36,584 nt of DNA, from the NCBI RefSeq assembly GCF_947501665.1, contig NZ_CANMWS010000041.1, positions 1 to 36,584 of the forward strand, given 5' to 3'. Positions 7,456 to 15,370 of this stretch are shown here, in pieces (within the stretch, counting starts at the first letter, position 1; every line of letters begins with the position of its first letter). The stretch is from an uncultured Shewanella sp. (GTDB lineage Bacteria; Pseudomonadota; Gammaproteobacteria; Enterobacterales; Shewanellaceae). The translations under genes were made by a program, and so were the position numbers. The notes under the pieces were generated by a model. It was not told where the DNA came from, searched no databases, and saw nothing but the letters and a program-made list of their open reading frames with translations.

Positions 7456-8925
7456 TTACCAATGAAGGGCAGCTTCTATGGCGCTATCTCTTCCTTGGGT
7501 GCGCAGCTCGGGATCATAAGCGGCGACCTTGAGATCGGGTTGGATGCCCATAATTTCATAGTTGTTACCTTCACTGTCTTGATAATATTCATTGCTTAAA
7601 TTAAAAAACCAGTGATTGGGTAATAGTCTTGGCATAGTGTCGGATGTGGCACCACCGGTTTCTTCACCTACCATAGTGACTTGGGGTAAGTTATGCATGA
7701 CCATCGCAAAGGTTTCGGCGGCGCTAAAGGTACTGGGTGAAATTAAGACTGAAACAGGATTAAGGTAGCGTGTTCCTTCATGTGGCTGAGCCTTCACCTG
7801 TTTTTGGAAGCTCAATTCACCTTGGTAAGATACACTAATATTCCAGGCAGTGATCTCTTGTGTAAGAAAGCGTCTTGCTAACTGTAACCCTTGCATATCA
7901 TAGCCACCACCGTTATTTCTGATGTCTAAGATCAGTTCATCGGTATCGGTAAGTTGTATTAATATTTTTTCTATCAAGTGATCAAATTTACGATTATAAG
8001 GGGTAATATCTGTGCGCTCTATGCCCTGATGATCATCAAAGTTAATGAAATTTTCTAATACCAAATAACCAATACGTTTGCCTTTTTGTTCCATGATCCC
8101 CCAGTTGATATTGTGTTCTTCATTGGTTTGATTGATATTATCGCGAGTTAAAAATTCAGCTTTCGACTCGTCGGTTAAGTAATCACTGATATTGTTTACA
8201 ATGCGATTTAATTGTTCCTGTACATATGGCGCTCTTTGTTCTTCTGTGAAGCCCAGTTCAATCGCATCTTGATAGAGTTGCTCTTCGAGAGAGGGTTTTG
8301 TTGAAAATGAAATATCATTATCATTGCCTTCAAAATCCAGTACCACTGCGGTATGGCCGTCTTTGAGTTGTGCCAGTATGTCACTAAATACAGCTTTTAA
8401 CTCCTCCTCGCTGGTGCCAGCTAAGTTATCGTAATAAAGGCTGTAGATCTGTTCCCAGTTGATCTTTCGTTGCTTAAAAAAAGCATAATGGGTATTCATA
8501 TCATGCCAGAAAGAAGAAAATACCTTTTGCGCATCAAACACATAATCTTCACCATCGGCGGCAGACGTTATCATACCTTCAGGGCACACTTGATGAATAT
8601 CGTCGAGACGAACGTACTCTACGCCAGCAGAATCATAGGGACGCTGATACAGCAAACCTGTTTCGGTTAGCTCATGATTGGCTGAGATTAAGGCATCGGG
8701 ATCGATGGTGATCGCCAGCATGCAGGCATGATTGCTCACTTGTAATGTCGTGACTGTTTCTGCTTCAATCTGCTTAATTTCGCCATAATCACGGGAATAC
8801 CAGATCCCTTCTAATTCAGTATTCAAGGAGTCAGCGTCCATGCTGGTTTTGTTATTATGATCTGAATGACAAGCCGTTAAGCTTAACAAAAGGGCGGTGG
8901 ATAATATGGCGTTAATCAAGCGCAT
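7456..8925 (-). CDS. S41-family (C-terminal processing) serine peptidase lipoprotein
   Basis: 489 residues. The lipobox LTAC gives lipidated Cys19. Residues 130-200 (FWHDMNTHYAFFKQRKINW, LKDGHTAVVL) resemble the N-terminal tricorn-core/IRBP-type region of S41 peptidases. The catalytic domain shows LILDIRNNGGG (331-341), SPSTFSAAE with the likely nucleophile Ser401, and VGEETGGATS, all S41 hallmarks. The general-base Lys is not obvious by eye. No clear PDZ domain was seen, unlike CtpA/Prc. It would act as a peptidase in the periplasm or on the outer membrane; the substrate is unknown. It lies between the eptA-like gene and the two-component genes on the same strand, but a dyad at 8933-8980 separates it from the kinase gene, so it probably has its own promoter. 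Confidence 0.85.
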   Translation of the reverse strand: MRLINAILSTALLLSLTACHSDHNNKTSMDADSLNTELEGIWYSRDYGEIKQIEAETVTTLQVSNHACMLAITIDPDALISANHELTETGLLYQRPYDSAGVEYVRLDDIHQVCPEGMITSAADGEDYVFDAQKVFSSFWHDMNTHYAFFKQRKINWEQIYSLYYDNLAGTSEEELKAVFSDILAQLKDGHTAVVLDFEGNDNDISFSTKPSLEEQLYQDAIELGFTEEQRAPYVQEQLNRIVNNISDYLTDESKAEFLTRDNINQTNEEHNINWGIMEQKGKRIGYLVLENFINFDDHQGIERTDITPYNRKFDHLIEKILIQLTDTDELILDIRNNGGGYDMQGLQLARRFLTQEITAWNISVSYQGELSFQKQVKAQPHEGTRYLNPVSVLISPSTFSAAETFAMVMHNLPQVTMVGEETGGATSDTMPRLLPNHWFFNLSNEYYQDSEGNNYEIMGIQPDLKVAAYDPELRTQGRDSAIEAALHW

Positions 8926-8932
8926 GATATTT

Positions 8933-8980
8933 CCTATTATAGGTGTGCGATTATCAATTTGATACGCACACTATAATGGG
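8933..8980. promoter_or_regulatory. Long dyad over the promoter of the S41 gene
   Basis: The arms 8933-8949 and 8965-8980 pair over 16 positions with one bulged G and one wobble. The loop contains a further 5-bp stem (TATCA 8952-8956 with TGATA 8960-8964), giving one near-continuous hairpin of 48 nt. It starts 8 bp upstream of the S41 start codon. On the minus strand it includes TATAAT (8936-8941) and the AGGA ribosome binding site follows. It may be an operator, an RNA structure in the leader, or the terminator of the kinase operon. Confidence 0.5.
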
Positions 8981-9019
8981 AATGTTTGTCGGTTATTGTC
9001 GTGATGTGTCAGTGTATTG

Positions 9020-10321
9020 TCATCTTTGTATTGGAAAGCTAATCACAAAACTGGCACCGCCTAATTGACTCTGAATAACCGAAATACTCGCGCCATGACA
9101 TCGAATAATTTCCTTGACGATGGCCAAACCTAAGCCAAATCCACCACTATCACGGTTTCTATCGCTATCAATACGGGAAAAGGGCTCAAAAATTCGCTGT
9201 CGCTCTGATCCGGCTATGCCGATACCATCGTCTTCAATAGATAAGCAAAGTCGTTGATCTTGTGTGTATACTTTGAGTTGAATCGTCGTTTGCGCAAAAC
9301 GATCGGCGTTAAATACGAGGTTACTTAACGCACGTTTTAGTTGTTTGCTGTTGATAGCTTGCATGACTATGACGTCGGGTATGTCATTGGCAATGTTAAG
9401 TTTTACAGGCTGCTGACAATGCTTGGCGAGTTGCTCAGTGTGGACTGTTAGCCATTGTACTAAATTCGTTTGCAGCATATCGTCAAAATGATCCATTTGC
9501 TCCATTTTACTGACACTCAATAATTCACGAATGAGGGTATTCATTTCGTCTATATCTTCGTGCATTTGGGTTAGGTAATCACCGATTTTCTGCGTGTGGG
9601 GCTCGTCTTTAGCCAGATTGAGTTGCATTTGTAATCTAAATAATGGGGTTTTCAATTCATGGGAAACTGCTGTTATCATGTGTTTTTGGCTATTAAACAT
9701 GCGTTCAAGTTTTTCAGCCATATCATTAAAACCTTGATTTATTTCCCCGACCGCCAGCCAACCTGTGGCTGCTCGAGCATTGAGTTTTCCTTGAGCGAGC
9801 TTTAAACTTGTTTTTTCTAAGTGATTTAAACGGTATTGCTGCCAAAGCATCACACCAAGTGTAAACAGGGCGATGAGCCCTAAAGGGGCAATGAACTGAA
9901 TAAAAATGAGACTGAGATAGAGTTCTTCTTTGACTTGTAAGGCACTCAATTTTATTACTACTGTGTCAGATATACGGGCAAATACTGCCATTTTATCTCG
10001 ATCATAAGGATGTTGAATGACCATCTTGCCTAGATCTATGGTTTGGCGTGCTTGCTCATTGAGCAGTAAAATATCGTCATTAGCAATATTGATAAGCAAG
10101 TTACTTTGATTAGAGATTTGCTGAAGTAATGATTGCCATTCATGATGAGTTAAATAAGGATAAGCTGCTTTCAAGGGGTAAATATAGGCTTGATAATCTC
10201 CTGTAATATCTTCTGCTAACGTATCAGAAAAAAGGATATTCATTAGCAGATCGGTTAATGGATAACTGATTGCAAAAAACAATAGAAAACTTAAGTATAA
10301 GAGTGAAAATCGCTTTAACAT
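9020..10321 (-). CDS. Sensor histidine kinase, RstB-like
   Basis: 433 residues, the same length as E. coli RstB as I recall. TM1 is about 5-30, a periplasmic sensor region spans about 31-135 (it contains a THHEWQSLLQQIS segment similar to the RstB sensor), and TM2 is about 138-160. A HAMP domain follows, then HisKA with AVSHELKTPL (His221), the N box NLVFNADRFA, the G1 box DDGIGI, F box IFEPFSRIDSDR and G2 box GGFGLGLAIV. It is therefore a complete autokinase. It starts 6 bp after the stop of its response-regulator gene and is co-transcribed with it. The partner regulator is broken, so this kinase is probably left without its cognate output. The RstB assignment rests on remembered similarity and the regulator's C-terminus. 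Confidence 0.88.
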   Translation of the reverse strand: MLKRFSLLYLSFLLFFAISYPLTDLLMNILFSDTLAEDITGDYQAYIYPLKAAYPYLTHHEWQSLLQQISNQSNLLINIANDDILLLNEQARQTIDLGKMVIQHPYDRDKMAVFARISDTVVIKLSALQVKEELYLSLIFIQFIAPLGLIALFTLGVMLWQQYRLNHLEKTSLKLAQGKLNARAATGWLAVGEINQGFNDMAEKLERMFNSQKHMITAVSHELKTPLFRLQMQLNLAKDEPHTQKIGDYLTQMHEDIDEMNTLIRELLSVSKMEQMDHFDDMLQTNLVQWLTVHTEQLAKHCQQPVKLNIANDIPDVIVMQAINSKQLKRALSNLVFNADRFAQTTIQLKVYTQDQRLCLSIEDDGIGIAGSERQRIFEPFSRIDSDRNRDSGGFGLGLAIVKEIIRCHGASISVIQSQLGGASFVISFPIQR

Positions 10322-10327
10322 AGATAA

Positions 10328-10953
10328 TTAGGCCCAAGCATGAGACACAAATAAATATCCCTTGCCTCGCACTGTGATAATGCGCTTATGGTGGCCAGTA
10401 TTATCATGCACTTTTTTACGGATATTCATGATCTTATTATCGATAGCGCGATCTAAACCATCAAAGGCACGGCCAAGTAGGTGTTGATAAAGGTCATCGC
10501 GGGAGACGATATCATCAGCTTGGTTAGCTAACATCCAAAGCACATCAAATTCTGAATCTGTTAGTGTTAGGCTTTGCTGAGCGAGGTAAGCACATCTTAG
10601 TGTTGGGTTGAGTGTTAGCTGACCATGCTGAATGTTGTTTTTCTTTCGCCGCTTGCTCCCATCTCTAGCAGGCTGACATGATCCATTTCTTCATCACTGG
10701 CTGTTAATACTAAAATAATACCCTCATAGCGGTTTTGTAGCCCTCGACAAACGGAAAACCCATCCATTATAGGTAACATGAGATCAAGTAAAATAAAATC
10801 GGGCTGTGAAGCTAATGCGTAAGCGAGTCCGGTATCGCCTGTATGTTTGACTGTGACATTAAAATGGTATTTTTCAAAAAAAACGGTCAATAAATTTGCC
10901 AGTTTTTTATCATCTTCAATTATGAGTAAACTCTTCAAAGGATTATTATCCAC
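10328..10953 (-). pseudogene. RstA-like OmpR-family response regulator, internal deletion
   Basis: The N-terminal receiver is present to GAS at residue 101: acidic pair Asp14-Asp15, phosphoacceptor Asp57 in LLDLMLPIMDG, and Thr84. The C-terminal winged-helix domain is complete, from QLTLNPTLRCAYLAQQSLTL through SEFDVLWMLANQ to GKGYLFVSHAWA, whose HAW ending recalls E. coli RstA. Between them the conserved Lys, alpha-5 helix and linker are missing and the frame changes: the receiver frame runs into a stop at about 10615, while the DNA-binding domain lies in another frame. The span is 626 nt, against about 720 expected for a 239-residue regulator, so roughly 94 nt (3n+1) have been lost. The start is a GTG at 10953. 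The product cannot be a functional phosphorylation-controlled regulator. Confidence 0.88.
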
Positions 10954-11500
10954 TTTTTTGAACTAAAAAATTAATATTATTCATTAAATTATTAAATCAT
11001 CCAAGTAAAACCAAGCAAAATTGTCAATATTCAAGGATTTTTGAAAAGGCGGACATGAAAGTGCTTAATTCAGCATCAGTATCGGGATTAACACACTAAA
11101 TTAGCGGATTGTTATTTGATTCCGCAATATAAATAGCTACCTACATTCTATTTTTTGGAAATGATTTTGAGAGTATTTAGTCAAGCAATAGCCCATCTAC
11201 CCGCACATAAGCTTTATCGGCACTTTATCGGCAGTTTGGTTTTTATGTTTGTGCACCTTTTGGTGATTATCCGTTGGATCCCAATAGCCTGTATATGTCA
11301 AAAGGGCTGACATAGCAGCGTAGTGGCTATTTGTTAGATTATCAATATTTCAGCACTTACTCATATCACTACTCATATCGCTATCTAGATTTTACTTGGT
11401 TTTCTTCTATTGCTATTGGATGTCGAATTTTTTCAATAAATGCTGTCTCGCTAAGTTTATATTACTGCTCTATAACCAATATTAAAGAAGGAAGCGTACC
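10954..11500. other. Intergenic region, no supported gene
   Basis: About 550 bp between divergent units. It holds the AT-rich promoter region of the two-component genes (10960-11000), a 49-codon frame from ATG 11161 to TGA 11310 with a hydrophobic middle but no good ribosome binding site, a small inverted repeat (ATGTCA/TGACAT around 11294-11312), a 12-bp direct repeat of TACTCATATCRC near 11357-11380, and the AAGGAAG ribosome binding site of the next gene. Confidence 0.6.
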
Positions 11501-11950
11501 ATGAGTCAAAGGATAAATTATTTTACGGCTGCGCCAAAAGCGATGGAAGTATTATTGGCGCAGGAGGAATATCTGGGTCAACAGTTTAAAGATAAAGTGG
11601 CGCTTTGGGAATTGGTTAAGTTGAGAGTTTCTCAAATTAATCAATGTGCTTACTGCATTGATATGCATAGTAAAGATGCACTGAGCCAAGGAGAAACTAT
11701 TGAGCGAATTTATGGTTTAAGTGCTTGGCAGGATATGCCATTTTATTCTGAAATGGAGAAAAGTGCGTTAGGCTGGGTAGAGCTGATTATTTCAGACGTG
11801 CCAGTGAGCGATATACAATATCAAGATACGTTGAATATTTTAGGGGAACAAGGCTTGGTGGATTTAACCGTTGCCGTGAATGCCATTAACAGCTGGAATC
11901 GGATTGCTAAAGCGTTTAAACCGAATGTGGGTCACTATACGCCCAGTTAG
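11501..11950 (+). CDS. Carboxymuconolactone decarboxylase/AhpD-like protein
   Basis: 149 residues, the usual length for single-domain AhpD-like proteins. The peroxidatic motif CAYCIDMHSKDA gives Cys49, Cys52 and His56, the CxxCxxxH arrangement of AhpD-type alkylhydroperoxidases. It is followed by the helical DALSQGE and WNRIAKAFK segments typical of the family. It probably acts as a small cytoplasmic peroxidase or disulfide reductase. An AAGGAAG ribosome binding site precedes the ATG. The AraC regulator begins 33 bp downstream, and the pair is likely one operon; AhpD-like genes are often next to AraC or TetR regulators. Confidence 0.9.
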   Translation: MSQRINYFTAAPKAMEVLLAQEEYLGQQFKDKVALWELVKLRVSQINQCAYCIDMHSKDALSQGETIERIYGLSAWQDMPFYSEMEKSALGWVELIISDVPVSDIQYQDTLNILGEQGLVDLTVAVNAINSWNRIAKAFKPNVGHYTPS

Positions 11951-11983
11951 CGCAATTAACATCCCGTTAAAGGAGTTTTATTT

Positions 11984-12778
11984 ATGAGAACTGCGCTTGA
12001 TTTTACCTTATTTCAGCCTCAAAAACGCTTTGTGAATGATGTGCAAGCCCTATGGTCAGCGTCTGTTGTCTCGCGAAGTGAACAGCCTGTGGAGCGATGG
12101 CTCAACAGTGATGCCTGTAGCGGCATGTTGTTTATTTTGGGGAGTGATATTGACTTAGATGATACTTCATTTTCCAAAGGGGTGCTGTTATTGCCTGTGA
12201 GTAAAAAGGCGCAGTTGATACGTATGCCACCTAGGACTCAGTTAGTGGGAGTACGCTTTCACCCAGGTATTAGCTTTAGTTTTTTTGGCACGCTTTATCG
12301 GCAGCCAAAGTATGTACCGCTGAATATTGGTGAGCATTTTAGTGCTGATCTCAATGGACTTTATTGTGGACTTGGAAAACGGCAGGGACATTATGCGAAG
12401 ATTACCGCACTTTATCGCTGGTTATTGCACACCATTGAATCTGTCAATGGTATTCCTTTGTCATTAATGACAGCGCTAAATGCTTTGAGTCAAAATATTG
12501 CGGTGGGATCGCTTCGCGAATATGTTTCTCTGAGTCAACGTCAAACAGAACGTCAATTTAAGACTTGGATGAATATGACACCGAAGTATTATCAACGCAT
12601 TTTACGAGTTAAAAGTGCGATGAAAGTGTTAAAGGAGAGATCTGAACTATCACTGGTGGCGATAGCAACCAATCAAGGTTTTACCGATCAAGCCCATATG
12701 AATCGAGAGTTTAAACACATTGCTAATATCACGCCAAGGGAATACCGAATACGGCTACAGCTAATGGAAAGAGGCTAA
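11984..12778 (+). CDS. AraC-family transcriptional regulator
   Basis: 264 residues. The C-terminal double helix-turn-helix is clear: SLREYVSLSQRQTERQFKTW (first HTH), then ELSLVAIATNQGFTDQAHMN with the family signature ending in HIANITPREYR. The N-terminal 150 residues form a variable sensing domain, with the VGVRFHPGISFSFFG segment matching the DUF6597-type N-terminal domain seen in many AraC regulators. A ribosome binding site (AAAGGAG) lies upstream. It is downstream of and co-directional with the AhpD-like gene, which it probably controls; the inducer is unknown. Confidence 0.9.
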   Translation: MRTALDFTLFQPQKRFVNDVQALWSASVVSRSEQPVERWLNSDACSGMLFILGSDIDLDDTSFSKGVLLLPVSKKAQLIRMPPRTQLVGVRFHPGISFSFFGTLYRQPKYVPLNIGEHFSADLNGLYCGLGKRQGHYAKITALYRWLLHTIESVNGIPLSLMTALNALSQNIAVGSLREYVSLSQRQTERQFKTWMNMTPKYYQRILRVKSAMKVLKERSELSLVAIATNQGFTDQAHMNREFKHIANITPREYRIRLQLMERG

Positions 12779-12851
12779 TAAGCGGCGTTATTTCTTTAAA
12801 AAAGAGTGTCATGATGAAAGCCTGTTTTAATTTTATGGGCTAACGTATTGC

Positions 12852-12902
12852 TGCTCACTCACTATCAGGATGCTGCACTTATTTTGAGATCTTAAGTGAG
12901 CA
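12852..12902. promoter_or_regulatory. Spaced inverted repeat before hydrolase gene
   Basis: TGCTCACT (12852-12859) and AGTGAGCA (12895-12902) are perfect 8-bp arms 35 bp apart, ending about 40 bp upstream of the alpha/beta hydrolase start. It could be a pair of regulator half-sites or chance. No experimental or motif match is known to me. Confidence 0.3.
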
Positions 12903-12944
12903 TATTTTATTTCGCTTACGTTTACCTTAAGGATAATTTGAGGG

Positions 12945-13847
12945 ATGAGAAAGATGATGAGAGTAATTAATCTTGCAATAATCATTGCTAGCATGATTTT
13001 TTTGGTGGGTCGTGTGATGGCAGAAGAAGTCATTATCAATAAGAACCTTACCATACATTACGAACAAGCAGGGAGTGGTGATACAACCATTATTTTTATT
13101 CCCGGTTGGATGATGTCATCGCAGGTTTTCGAGCATCAATTAGCTCATTTTAAAGGGTCAAAGCAGTATCGAGCCCTAGCTTATGATCCTCGTGGGCAAG
13201 GTCTGTCATCAAAATGGGTAGAGGGGCAAACTTATCAACAGCATGCTCGTGATTTGGCACAATTGATTCAAAAATTGGCTTTAAAAAAGGTTATTTTGGT
13301 GGGGTGGTCATATGGGGTCACTGAGCAACTTGCTTATATTAATCAATTTGGTATCGATAAGGTCAAGGCCATGATTATGATCGATACAGGCCCTAAAATA
13401 GCCGGAAACTCTCGTGATGAGTGGGTGTGGTATTTAAAGGATGATGCGGATGGCTATTCGCGCTCATTTACAGAAGGGATCATTGAACATCGAGCTCAAG
13501 TAATTGCAGAGTTTAGTCGGTGGATGCTTGAAGAGCCTACTTCAGATAGTGTCGCTTGGGTATCAAGTATTGCAGAGCAGACACCGAGTAGTGTTGCAGC
13601 ATTGACCAATGGGACCGGCTTTTATCTTGATTACAGTGAAGATTTAAAAGCATTAGAAGGTAAAATACCATTATTGTATGTGGTAAGAGATGAAATGAAA
13701 GGGGTCGCAAGTCAATGGATCCAAGCAAATACCCCTTCCGCTACCGCCGTCTATATGGGTAAACATATGATGTTCTGGGAGCGGGCTAATGCATTTAACC
13801 ATGCTATGGATACTTTTCTATCAAGTATTGATGGAAATATCTTTTGA
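12945..13847 (+). CDS. Exported alpha/beta-fold hydrolase
   Basis: 300 residues with a cleavable-type signal peptide (basic MRKMMR, then a hydrophobic core to about residue 24, VMAEE). The fold is a standard alpha/beta hydrolase: oxyanion region FIPGWMMSSQ, AYDPRGQGLSS, nucleophile elbow GWSYG with Ser122, a likely acid in VVRDEMKG and the catalytic His in GKHMMFWE. It is probably a periplasmic esterase or related hydrolase; the substrate cannot be told. It follows the AraC gene by about 165 bp and probably has its own promoter. Confidence 0.88.
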   Translation: MRKMMRVINLAIIIASMIFLVGRVMAEEVIINKNLTIHYEQAGSGDTTIIFIPGWMMSSQVFEHQLAHFKGSKQYRALAYDPRGQGLSSKWVEGQTYQQHARDLAQLIQKLALKKVILVGWSYGVTEQLAYINQFGIDKVKAMIMIDTGPKIAGNSRDEWVWYLKDDADGYSRSFTEGIIEHRAQVIAEFSRWMLEEPTSDSVAWVSSIAEQTPSSVAALTNGTGFYLDYSEDLKALEGKIPLLYVVRDEMKGVASQWIQANTPSATAVYMGKHMMFWERANAFNHAMDTFLSSIDGNIF

Positions 13848-13857
13848 AAACTTTTAA

Positions 13858-13880
13858 TTATCTCTTTTTAAAGGAGATAA
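13858..13880 (+). terminator. Possible terminator after hydrolase gene
   Basis: TTATCTC (13858-13864) and GAGATAA (13874-13880) form a 7-bp stem, followed by AATTTTCTC. It starts 10 bp after the hydrolase stop. The stem is weak and AT-rich. Confidence 0.4.
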
Positions 13881-13943
13881 AATTTTCTCAGGAATACAAA
13901 GATTGATCATGATCGGCAGTTATCTGACTACCGATGTTGTGCT

Positions 13944-14198
13944 TTATGGGCAAACCTCAATAAATCCGTCACACTCAGGGCATTCAAATAGATCGTGTTT
14001 CATTCTTTGTTCCCAGTCATGGGCTGTGCATTGCATTGATACCATTTTACTTTTACGGATAAAGCATGCTGGGCAAGGGAAGCCACCTTCATAATACAGC
14101 TCTTTATAGTCTTTCAACGTATTGTCACTGATAGGAATTCCTGAACTTTCCATTGAATCTTTTTCGCTGTGTAAATTCTCTTTAAATTCCTTATACAT
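13944..14198 (-). CDS. Small Cys-rich (zinc-ribbon-like) protein
   Basis: 84 residues. A charged N-terminal half is followed by CPAC (Cys42, Cys45), Cys57, CPEC (Cys73, Cys76) and Cys83. Two CPxC knuckles about 28 residues apart are typical of zinc ribbons. Homology is not recognised, and function is unknown. The frame extends to an ATG at 14219, but the ATG at 14198 has GGAGAG four bases upstream, so it is preferred. The gene is isolated and convergent with the hydrolase gene. Confidence 0.7.
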   Translation of the reverse strand: MYKEFKENLHSEKDSMESSGIPISDNTLKDYKELYYEGGFPCPACFIRKSKMVSMQCTAHDWEQRMKHDLFECPECDGFIEVCP

Positions 14199-14501
14199 GG
14201 TCTCTCCATATTCATGCAAGATCGAATGATGACGAGATAAGTATAGACAAGAATAATAGCTGTTAATTTATTGTGTAAATCAAAAGGGATTTTTTAATTT
14301 GTTTATTGAGTGTTCAATATGATGCGATGAAACACTGATGAGTTTATCAGTGAGGCGAAATGAATAACGTTGCACGACTATGAACAACAATGAACAACAC
14401 TATGATGCTGTATATAAAAACAGTACTTGTTTAAATTAAGCTTTGCGCGCATTTTTAAACATGCTTTGTCGATTAATTAAGCTTGCAAATAAAATAAGGC
14501 G

Positions 14502-14639
14502 TTAAAAACAATATTTTATTTTGTATTTGTCTCATTGGCTGGTGAGGTTTTATTGAGCATTATGGTGCATTTTTAGTAGTGAGTGTGCGATGTAAAACGT
14601 AGCACTGTTTATTTATACAGTGCTACGTTTGGTTTTTTT
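14502..14639 (+). ncRNA. Candidate small RNA, about 138 nt
   Basis: The -35 TTGTCG (14466-14471) and -10 TAAAAT (14490-14495), with an 18-bp spacer, would start transcription near 14502. The transcript would end at the perfect 14-bp hairpin with seven T residues at 14633-14639. No gene precedes the terminator on this strand. The candidate is inferred from promoter and terminator alone; no known RNA family is recognised. Confidence 0.35.
14595..14639 (+). terminator. Strong intrinsic terminator without an upstream gene
   Basis: AAACGTAGCACTGT (14595-14608) pairs perfectly with ACAGTGCTACGTTT (14617-14630) across an 8-nt loop, followed by GG and seven T residues. No plus-strand gene precedes it for over 700 bp (the last ends at 13847, with the minus-strand Cys-rich gene between). 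Confidence 0.85.
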
Positions 14640-14712
14640 GTATAGCCATACTGGATTTTGTTACTCGCTGGAAAGTTGTAAAGTCAGCAGGATATTGGAA
14701 CACTTGGCTATA

Positions 14713-14760
14713 ATTTTAGTTTTGTACTATTTTAGTTGGGTATTATTTTAGTTTTGTCCT
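14713..14760. repeat. Three tandem 16-bp repeats at the start of the DUF6265 gene
   Basis: Copies begin at 14713, 14729 and 14745 and share ATTTTAGTT. Copies 1 and 3 also share ATTTTAGTTTTGT. The array covers the region where the start of the next gene should be. Confidence 0.85.
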
Positions 14761-15257
14761 TTATAAAGTGGGAACAGATTGTTATTGGCTCTTTTATTGA
14801 TAATAGACGACTAGTCTTAATGGGATTATTCAGCTTGTGTTTGATGACTGCTGAGGCGCAACCTTGTCAGTCATTAGATACAATGCATTGGCTCAGCGGA
14901 GATTGGGAATATAAAGATGCTAAACAAGAGATACGTGAATACTGGTTAGTGGTTAGCTCCAATACCATGGAGGGACATGGCGTATCGATTTCCAATACTA
15001 TGACAAGCCGTGAAACGTTAAGGATTGTGGTGATGTCCGGTGAAGTCTTCTATTTCGCGAAAGTAGCAAGTAATTCGCTACCGATTGCTTTTAAATTGAC
15101 TCATTGTGAGAGTGATCGTCTTATATTTGAAAATAAACATCATGATTTCCCGCAAAAAATTATCTACCAGTTCATTAATCCTAATAAGATCACTGTTTTC
15201 GTTTCCGGTGAAGATAATAAGGGTTTTAAAGTCAATTACCAACGTCAACGTCGCTGA
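14736..15257 (+). CDS. DUF6265-like secreted protein
   Basis: The conserved part begins with DTMHWLSGDWEYKDAKQEIR and continues with EYWLVVSSNTMEGHGVS, FKLTHCESDRLIFENKHHDF and PQKIIYQF. This is the pattern (LSG.W....EEW......M.G, FEN..HDFPQ.I.Y) of the DUF6265 family of small exported beta-rich proteins, function unknown. The start is unclear. The only ATG (14820) would give a signal peptide lacking a basic N-terminus, whereas the upstream in-frame NRRLVLMGLFSLCLMTAEA makes a proper one. That requires a TTG at 14736 or 14754, inside the 16-bp repeat array and without a ribosome binding site. Repeat-copy change may have removed the original start. Confidence 0.7.
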   Translation: MGIILVLSFIKWEQIVIGSFIDNRRLVLMGLFSLCLMTAEAQPCQSLDTMHWLSGDWEYKDAKQEIREYWLVVSSNTMEGHGVSISNTMTSRETLRIVVMSGEVFYFAKVASNSLPIAFKLTHCESDRLIFENKHHDFPQKIIYQFINPNKITVFVSGEDNKGFKVNYQRQRR

Positions 15258-15324
15258 ATAATATTTACTTAGATTGGTATTATAACAAGCATGACAGAAA
15301 AATCAGCACGTTCACATTATCCCA

Positions 15325-15341
15325 CCTAAGCTTAGGCCTAA
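15325..15341. promoter_or_regulatory. Overlapping palindromes before the efflux operon
   Basis: CCTAAGCTTAGG (15325-15336) is a perfect 12-bp palindrome that overlaps TTAGGCCTAA (15332-15341), a perfect 10-bp one. They lie about 30 bp upstream of the membrane fusion protein start, a position suited to an operator. No regulator gene is adjacent. Confidence 0.35.
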
Positions 15342-15370
15342 TATAACAAGGAATATGTTAAGGAAAAGCA

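Larger units (their letters stand above)
14199..14735. other. Intergenic region holding an orphan terminator and possible sRNA
   Basis: About 540 bp without a protein gene. It contains a promoter-like pair at 14466-14495, a strong intrinsic terminator at 14595-14639, and the first of the 16-bp repeats at its right end. No open frame of useful length lies between the promoter and the terminator. Confidence 0.6.

Noticed and set aside
11161..11310. 49-codon frame with a hydrophobic middle between the two-component genes and the AhpD-like gene
   Set aside because: There is no good ribosome binding site, the length is short, and no similarity is recognised; kept only as a note in the intergenic entry.
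13903..14094. Plus-strand 63-codon frame
   Set aside because: It is antisense to the small Cys-rich protein gene, which has the better ribosome binding site and coherent motifs.
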